Below are positions 5,890 through 10,203 of a stretch of DNA of 10,203 nucleotides, one piece after another. This DNA comes from Gammaproteobacteria bacterium UBA2955. GTDB lineage: Bacteria; Pseudomonadota; Gammaproteobacteria; Pseudomonadales; Azotimanducaceae. Each line of letters begins with the position of its first letter. Position 1 is the stretch's first letter. The notes beneath the pieces are model-generated. The model saw only the letters and a list, made by a program, of their open reading frames with translations. It made no database searches and was not told the DNA's origin. The position numbers and the translations under genes are program-made. The stretch covers positions 925 through 11,127 of the forward strand of contig DEBN01000145.1 of the NCBI GenBank assembly GCA_002348825.1, given 5' to 3'.

Positions 5890-5900
5890 GATGGGTATTC

Positions 5901-7250
5901 ATGATCAACATTAAAAAGGGACTGGATCTGCCGATTAGCGGCACGCCACGCCAGTCGATTGAACAAGGTAACGCAGCGCGTAGCGTTGCTGTTCTTGGGC
6001 CCGACTATCCTGGCATGAAACCGACCATGGAAGTCAAACTGGGCGACACAGTCGCGAAGGGCCAGATACTTTTCAGCGATAAAAAAACGCCTGGCGTGAA
6101 CTACACTGCGCCAGCAGCAGGGACGGTGATTGACATCAATCGCGGAGCTAAGCGGGCGTTGCGTGGCGTGGTCATCGAAATCGAAGCCGCCGGGGAGGCG
6201 GTGCAGTTCAGCAGCCATGCCGCCGAACAGATACAGACCTTAGATAAACAATCAGTGATTCAACAGCTGTTGCAAAGCGGCAGCTGGCCAGCTTTGCGCA
6301 CTCGGCCGTTCTCTCGAGTGCCAGACCCCGAGACCGTACCGCACTCGATATTCGTCACAGCGATAGATACCAATCCGCTGGCGGCAGACCCGCAAGTTGT
6401 GATTGCGCCCCGCAAAGACGACTTTGTTGCGGGTTTAGCGGTATTAACAACGCTAACCGAGGGTACGGTACACGTTTGTCAGAGCGTTTCTGCGGATCTT
6501 GGGAATTATGTTCAGTCCGAGAAAATCCAAAGCCATACTTTTGGAGGCATTCATCCCGCAGGTCTGCCAGGAACGCATATTCATTTTATAGACCCGGTTA
6601 GCGCAACTAAAACAGTTTGGTATATCGGCTATCAGGACGTTTTGGCCTTCGGTCACTTATTTCTTACCGGCCAGCTTGACGTCGAGCGTGTTGTTGCGAT
6701 TGGTGGGCCTGGTGCAACGAATCCAAGGCTCGTGAAAACGATTTTGGGCGCCAATTTAACCGAGTTGACCGCGGGCGAACTTGCCGATGGTGAACATCGG
6801 ATTATTTCGGGGTCGGTGCTCTCTGGTCGGGGGGTGGACGAGGGGCTGGCCTATCTGGGTCGGTACCATGTTCAGGTGTCTGTATTACGCGAAGATCGCG
6901 AGCGCAAGCTTTTCGGTTGGGTCATGCCCGGCGCAAAAATGCATTCGGTGTTCCCGGCTTTTTTGTCTAAATGGGTTGGCGAAAAATCTGTGGATTTTAC
7001 GACCAATACCAATGGCAGTGCTCGTGGCATGGTGCCTATTGGCACCTATGATGCCGTCATGCCGCTGGATATTTTAGCCACTCAACTCATGCGTAGCTTA
7101 TTGGTGGGTGACCTCGAGAAAGCCATAGAGCTGGGTTGTTTGGAGCTCGACGAAGACGATATCGCCCTCTGCACCTATGCATGTCCCGGTAAGTACGAGT
7201 TTGGTCCGGTGCTGCGCGAGGTGCTCACGCAGATAGAGAAGGAAGGTTGA
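5901..7250 (+). CDS. nqrA: Na+-translocating NADH:quinone reductase subunit A
   Basis: NqrA is the large cytoplasmic subunit of the Na+-pumping NADH:ubiquinone oxidoreductase and takes part in quinone binding. It has 449 aa, about the usual 446. The N-terminus MINIKKGLDLPISGTP is diagnostic. Then come LGDTVAKGQILFSDKKTPGV (48-66) and TAPAAGTVIDINRGAKR (69-85), the barrel-sandwich region shared with RnfC. The distal part has THIHFIDPV, VVAIGGPGATNPRLV, SGSVLSGRGV and CTYACPGKYEFGPVLR near the C-terminus, all typical of NqrA. RnfC would have CxxC iron-sulfur motifs, and none are present. The start at ATG 5901 matches the family; the ribosome site is weak (AGGGCG, 13 bases upstream). It is the first gene of the operon, 5 bases before nqrB. 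It uses the strong promoter at 5602-5630. Many gammaproteobacteria have a GAPDH-like gene before nqrA; here lpxC takes that place. Confidence 0.96.
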   Translation: MINIKKGLDLPISGTPRQSIEQGNAARSVAVLGPDYPGMKPTMEVKLGDTVAKGQILFSDKKTPGVNYTAPAAGTVIDINRGAKRALRGVVIEIEAAGEAVQFSSHAAEQIQTLDKQSVIQQLLQSGSWPALRTRPFSRVPDPETVPHSIFVTAIDTNPLAADPQVVIAPRKDDFVAGLAVLTTLTEGTVHVCQSVSADLGNYVQSEKIQSHTFGGIHPAGLPGTHIHFIDPVSATKTVWYIGYQDVLAFGHLFLTGQLDVERVVAIGGPGATNPRLVKTILGANLTELTAGELADGEHRIISGSVLSGRGVDEGLAYLGRYHVQVSVLREDRERKLFGWVMPGAKMHSVFPAFLSKWVGEKSVDFTTNTNGSARGMVPIGTYDAVMPLDILATQLMRSLLVGDLEKAIELGCLELDEDDIALCTYACPGKYEFGPVLREVLTQIEKEG

Positions 7251-7255
7251 AATTT

Positions 7256-8440
7256 ATGGGTTTGCGATCGGTATTAGATGATCTGGCGCCACATTTCGAA
7301 AAAGACGGCAAGCTGCAGTCGCTGTATCCCTTGTACGAGGCTATAGACACTGCGCTGTACACACCGGGGCAAATAACTGCGGGCGGTTCGCACATCCGAG
7401 ACAACCTCAACCTCAAGCGTATAATGATAACGGTTTGGTTTTGTGCCTTCATCCCGGTTTTTGTCGGCAGTTATTTTGTTGGTTTCAATGCTAACGAAGC
7501 AATGCAGGCGATGGGGCAAACTAGCCTAGAGGGATGGCGCGGTTTTTTTATTAATGGCTTGGTGAGCTACGACCCCACAAGCGTCTGGGACTGTGTGATG
7601 CACGGTATGGCTTACTTTGTGCCTCTTTACGTCGTTGTATTTGTCACTGGCATACTTGCAGAGCTTTGGTTTGCGTCTAAACGCGGCCATGAAATTAACG
7701 AAGGGTACTTCGTCACTTCAATTCTTTTTACGCTGACCTTACCGCCGTCGATTCCGTTGTGGATGGCGGCAGTGGGCGTGGTTTTTGGTGTCGTGGTTGC
7801 GAAGGAAGTTTTTGGCGGCACTGGTAAAAATTTCCTCAATCCTGCTCTGACTGGCAGAGCTTTTCTTTACTTCGCATACCCAGCACAGATGTCTGGCGAC
7901 GCTGTATGGGTGGCCGTGGATGGGTACACCAAAGCCACGCCACTAGGCAACGCCGCGATCGGCGAGGCTTATGGCGTTGAATGGACGCAGGCTTTCTTAG
8001 GAATAATGCCCGGTTCACTGGGCGAGACATCGACATTGGCCATCCTCATTGCTGGGGCATTGTTATGCGCGACGCGGATCGCCTCGTGGCGCGTGATGGC
8101 CGGGGTTTTCCTTGGTATGACGTTAACAGCGTCCCTGTTTAACATGATCCCATCTTCCAACCCAATGTTCGCTATGCCCTTTTATTGGCATTTGGTGTTG
8201 GGCGGCTTTGCTTTCGGTGCAATTTTCATGGCCACTGATCCAGTGTCTGCTGCGATGACTGACACCGGGCGTTGGTATTACGGGATATTGATTGGCTTTA
8301 TGTGTGTGTTGATTCGAGTGGTAAACCCGGCGTTTCCCGAAGGCATGATGCTGGCAATACTGTTCGGTAATTTGTTCGCTCCTTTGATGGATCACTTTGT
8401 GGTTCAGTCGAACATTAAGCGGAGGCTGGCGCGTGGCTGA
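7256..8440 (+). CDS. nqrB: Na+-translocating NADH:quinone reductase subunit B (membrane, FMN-carrying)
   Basis: NqrB is the main membrane subunit, carrying covalent FMN and riboflavin and forming part of the Na+ path. It has 394 aa with about ten hydrophobic segments from residue 54 on. The start at ATG 7256 gives the family N-terminus MGLRSVLDDLAPHFEKDGK, and AAGGAAGG about 9 bases upstream supports it; the TTG 9 bases earlier is not needed. Landmarks are SHIRDNLNLKRIMI, PLWMAAVGVVFGVVVAKEVF, GGTGKNFLNPALTGRAFLYF and MATDPVSAAMT. Covalent FMN is expected on T228 in DGYTKATPL. The usual motif for the ApbE flavin transferase is D-x-x-(S/T)-G-A-T. Here the Gly is replaced by K226, while D222, T225, A227 and T228 are kept. 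The gene starts 5 bases after nqrA and overlaps nqrC by 8 bases. Confidence 0.96.
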   Translation: MGLRSVLDDLAPHFEKDGKLQSLYPLYEAIDTALYTPGQITAGGSHIRDNLNLKRIMITVWFCAFIPVFVGSYFVGFNANEAMQAMGQTSLEGWRGFFINGLVSYDPTSVWDCVMHGMAYFVPLYVVVFVTGILAELWFASKRGHEINEGYFVTSILFTLTLPPSIPLWMAAVGVVFGVVVAKEVFGGTGKNFLNPALTGRAFLYFAYPAQMSGDAVWVAVDGYTKATPLGNAAIGEAYGVEWTQAFLGIMPGSLGETSTLAILIAGALLCATRIASWRVMAGVFLGMTLTASLFNMIPSSNPMFAMPFYWHLVLGGFAFGAIFMATDPVSAAMTDTGRWYYGILIGFMCVLIRVVNPAFPEGMMLAILFGNLFAPLMDHFVVQSNIKRRLARG

Positions 8441-9272
8441 AGAAACTGGGTCGGGGTCCAATAAAGACGGGCTGCGGAACACGTTCTCCGTAGCGGTGTT
8501 TCTTTGTTTGGTTTGCTCGATAGTAGTGTCCGGTTTGGCGGTATTACTGAAGCCTATGCAGCTGCTCAACAAAGAGTTGGATCAGAAGAAAAACATTCTG
8601 CGCGCTGCGGGGCTGTTGGCAGCCGACAGCGATATTGGTTCGGGCGGTCGAACAGTGGAAGAAATGTTCGCCGATTTCACGGTTCGGGCCGTCGATCTCG
8701 ATACGGGCGAGTACACCGATGCGGTTAATGTTGATGCTTATGACCCTATCCGCGCAGCTTCAGACAGCGCGGTGTCCACGGACTTAAGTGCCGAAGAGGA
8801 TATCGCCACCCTAGGTCGTCGAGAAAACGTGTCCTTAGTGTTCATCAAAACTAACGACACCGGGATCGATAAGGTTGTGATACCGGTACGTGGTTTTGGT
8901 TTGTGGGGTACGCTCTACGGGTATTTGGCGCTGGAAAGTGATCTAAGCACTATTGCTGGTTTGGGCTTTTACCAACACAAAGAAACGCCGGGTCTGGGCG
9001 GTGAGGTTGACAACCCCAAGTGGAAGCAAGGCTGGCAAGGCGTACAATTGTACGATGATGTAGGACAACCGGCCGTAGATCTGGTGAAGCTACGGTCGCC
9101 TGCGAATTCGAATGCGGCGCGCTTTGAAGTCGATGCACTGTCGGGTGCCACATTCACCACGCGAGGAGTCAAAAACCTCGTCAATTTTTGGGCTGGGGAT
9201 CTGGGATTTAGGCCGTTTATAGAGAAGCTAAAAACCCAGCAAATGCAGGCAAGTGTTGGGGAGCACCGTTAA
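8433..9272 (+). CDS. nqrC: Na+-translocating NADH:quinone reductase subunit C (FMN-carrying)
   Basis: NqrC has one N-terminal membrane helix ([20 protein letters not shown]) and a periplasmic FMN domain. From GTG 8433 it has 279 aa, slightly longer than V. cholerae NqrC (257). GTG is preferred because a perfect GGAGG (8421-8425) lies 7 bases before it and the product begins MAEETGSGS directly before the membrane helix. The gene overlaps the end of nqrB by 8 bases. The flavin-binding motif is intact: [16 protein letters not shown], with T240 as the expected FMN acceptor. Other family blocks are [37 protein letters not shown] and [15 protein letters not shown]. The C-terminal tail ([13 protein letters not shown]) is polar. 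Flavinylation needs ApbE, which is not in the window. Confidence 0.95.
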   Translation: MAEETGSGSNKDGLRNTFSVAVFLCLVCSIVVSGLAVLLKPMQLLNKELDQKKNILRAAGLLAADSDIGSGGRTVEEMFADFTVRAVDLDTGEYTDAVNVDAYDPIRAASDSAVSTDLSAEEDIATLGRRENVSLVFIKTNDTGIDKVVIPVRGFGLWGTLYGYLALESDLSTIAGLGFYQHKETPGLGGEVDNPKWKQGWQGVQLYDDVGQPAVDLVKLRSPANSNAARFEVDALSGATFTTRGVKNLVNFWAGDLGFRPFIEKLKTQQMQASVGEHR

Positions 9273-9934
9273 TGGCCACGCAGAAAGAGGTCTTAATCGA
9301 CCCAATATTCAACAACAATCCTATTGCGTTACAGGTGCTCGGCATCTGCTCGGCATTAGCGGTGACAATCAACATGGCGACGACGCTCGTTATGTGTCTA
9401 GCCGTGATATTTGTTACGACGATGTCGAATCTTTCGGTGTCCTTGCTACGCAACAGGATTCCGACAAATATCCGTATTATCGTTCAGATGACAATCATAG
9501 CTTCGTTGGTGATTGTCGTTGACGAGACGCTTAAAGCTTTCGCTTACGACATTTCCAAGAGCCTGTCGGTTTTTGTTGGGCTCATTATTACCAACTGCAT
9601 CGTTATGGGCCGAGCGGAAGCGTTCGCTATGCAAAACGGGCCGTTTCTCTCAGCTATGGACGGATTTGGCAACGCGCTGGGCTACAGCGTGGTGCTCATA
9701 GGCGTTGCGTTGGTCAGAGAACCCTTGGGTTCGGGCACTCTTTTGGGTTACGAGATTTTGCCAACGGTGGCGAACGGCGGCTGGTATTTGCCGAATGGTA
9801 TGTTGCTGCTGGCGCCGAGTGCGTTTTTTATAATTGGTTTCTTTATTTGGGCGATCCGTGCGTGGAAGACCGACCAAGTTGAAGAGCCTGAGTACGAAAT
9901 CGCGCCGAACGCACAATATAAAGAGGCCATGTAA
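9272..9934 (+). CDS. nqrD: Na+-translocating NADH:quinone reductase subunit D
   Basis: NqrD is a small integral membrane subunit (220 aa, about six hydrophobic segments). With NqrE it holds an iron-sulfur centre inside the membrane. The ligand cysteines C26 (LGICSALAV) and C109 ([14 protein letters not shown]) correspond to the two conserved Cys in V. cholerae NqrD (29 and 112), with a constant offset of three. [19 protein letters not shown] and [21 protein letters not shown] are family blocks. The ATG shares one base with the nqrC TAA (TAATG), and GGGGAG lies about 8 bases upstream, so translation is probably coupled. The RnfE paralogue has the same fold, but its neighbours here are NqrA-C and NqrE, so NqrD is clear. 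Confidence 0.95.
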   Translation: MATQKEVLIDPIFNNNPIALQVLGICSALAVTINMATTLVMCLAVIFVTTMSNLSVSLLRNRIPTNIRIIVQMTIIASLVIVVDETLKAFAYDISKSLSVFVGLIITNCIVMGRAEAFAMQNGPFLSAMDGFGNALGYSVVLIGVALVREPLGSGTLLGYEILPTVANGGWYLPNGMLLLAPSAFFIIGFFIWAIRAWKTDQVEEPEYEIAPNAQYKEAM

Positions 9935-9936
9935 TT

Positions 9937-10203
9937 ATGGAGCATTACCTCAGCATATTCGTACGTGCGGTATTCATAGAAAACATGGCGCTCACGTTTT
10001 TTCTTGGAATGTGTACCTTCATCGCGATTTCAAAAAAGATTTCGACCGCCATTGGTTTGGGGATTGCCGTGGTGGTCGTTTTGGCGATTACGGTCCCCGT
10101 TAACAATCTGATTTTCAACACATTTTTGCGCGATGGGGCGCTCGCATGGGCGGGCTTTCCGGAAGTCGATTTGAGCTTTCTAGGGTTATTGTCCTATATC
10201 GGC
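9937..10203 (+). CDS. nqrE: Na+-translocating NADH:quinone reductase subunit E, N-terminal part (3' truncated by window edge)
   Basis: The first 89 codons of NqrE, a membrane subunit pseudo-symmetric to NqrD, are present. The frame is open to base 10203. [20 protein letters not shown] is the family start, followed by [14 protein letters not shown] with C26, one of the two Cys that help to bind the intramembrane iron-sulfur centre (C26 also in V. cholerae). Next come [14 protein letters not shown] and [17 protein letters not shown]. The ATG lies 2 bases after the nqrD TAA, with AAGAGG about 10 bases upstream. The second ligand Cys and nqrF, the NADH-oxidising subunit, should follow beyond the edge. 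Confidence 0.95.
   Translation, partial: MEHYLSIFVRAVFIENMALTFFLGMCTFIAISKKISTAIGLGIAVVVVLAITVPVNNLIFNTFLRDGALAWAGFPEVDLSFLGLLSYIG

Larger units (their letters stand above)
5637..5900 (+). promoter_or_regulatory. Long structured 5' leader of the nqr operon
   Basis: The predicted start to the nqrA ATG is about 264 bases with no convincing gene. It holds a 5-bp hairpin TCGTC-loop-GACGA (5698-5714) and a larger one at 5786-5818. In the larger one ACATCGCC (5790-5797) pairs with GGTGATGT (5803-5810) around a 5-base loop, with one G-U pair. AACC (5786-5789) then pairs with GGTT (5815-5818) past a 4-base bulge. A purine-rich GGTGGGGCGGCGGCG follows. I do not recognise a known riboswitch class; the FMN riboswitch consensus was not seen. 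A 33-codon ORF at 5648-5749 with a CRRCRC motif lacks a ribosome site and is not called. Confidence 0.4.

Noticed and set aside
5637..5900. FMN or other known riboswitch in the nqr leader
   Set aside because: I could not recognise the conserved core of any known class. The leader is reported only as structured.
5901..10203. Rnf complex (RnfC, RnfD, RnfG, RnfE, RnfA) instead of Nqr
   Set aside because: The first protein lacks the CxxC iron-sulfur motifs of RnfC and has the NqrA N-terminus MINIKKGLDLPI. The gene order and the N-termini of B, C and E are those of Nqr.
1..10203. Mobile element, CRISPR, prophage or toxin-antitoxin system
   Set aside because: No transposase, integrase, regular repeat array, terminal inverted repeats or tRNA target was found on either strand. 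All long genes are core-type functions.

Overview
The window looks like an ordinary chromosomal segment of a free-living, probably marine or halophilic gammaproteobacterium. The evidence is the combination of an HrpA-type helicase with a DUF3418 tail, DusA, an HsbR/HsbA-like regulatory pair, a proteobacterial LpxC and a Na+-pumping NADH:quinone reductase (nqr) operon. No mobile element, CRISPR array, tRNA or rRNA was seen. The genus cannot be named from the sequence alone.

Layout. Positions 1-1182 (+) hold the C-terminal part of hrpA, cut by the left edge. Next come two adjacent + strand genes: a pseudo-receiver/SpoIIE-type PP2C phosphatase (1289-2371) and a STAS anti-anti-sigma-like protein (2372-2848). 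They most resemble the Pseudomonas HsbR-HsbA partner-switching module. Converging on them from the right is a two-gene minus-strand unit, dusA (3306-4310) followed by a TerB-like gene (2860-3306), joined by a TGATG stop/start overlap. The 297-base gap 4311-4607 separates dusA from divergent lpxC (4608-5531). It contains a possible 33-codon ORF, phased T-tracts, a weak -10 element and a short GGAGG/CCTCC hairpin followed by a T-run. A possible terminator follows lpxC. The 369-base gap 5532-5900 carries a very good sigma70-type promoter (TTGGCA-17-TATAAT) and a predicted leader of about 264 bases with two sets of perfect direct repeats and two hairpins. The nqr operon then runs to the right edge: nqrA (5901-7250), nqrB (7256-8440), nqrC (8433-9272), nqrD (9272-9934) and the first 89 codons of nqrE. 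Its genes overlap or sit within 5 bases of one another.

How the genes work together. NqrA-E, with NqrF expected beyond the window, form the membrane complex that passes electrons from NADH to quinone while exporting Na+. The phosphatase/STAS pair is probably a Ser-phosphorylation switch whose kinase and downstream target are not in the window. LpxC commits UDP-acyl-GlcNAc to lipid A synthesis. DusA modifies tRNA.

The points most worth a second look are the long structured nqr leader, the changed residue in the NqrB flavin-attachment motif (TKAT), the kinase-less HsbRA-like pair with a degenerate receiver, lpxC lying next to dusA and nqr rather than beside ftsZ, and the bent-DNA-like lpxC upstream region. 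I found no clear evidence of a wholly new system.
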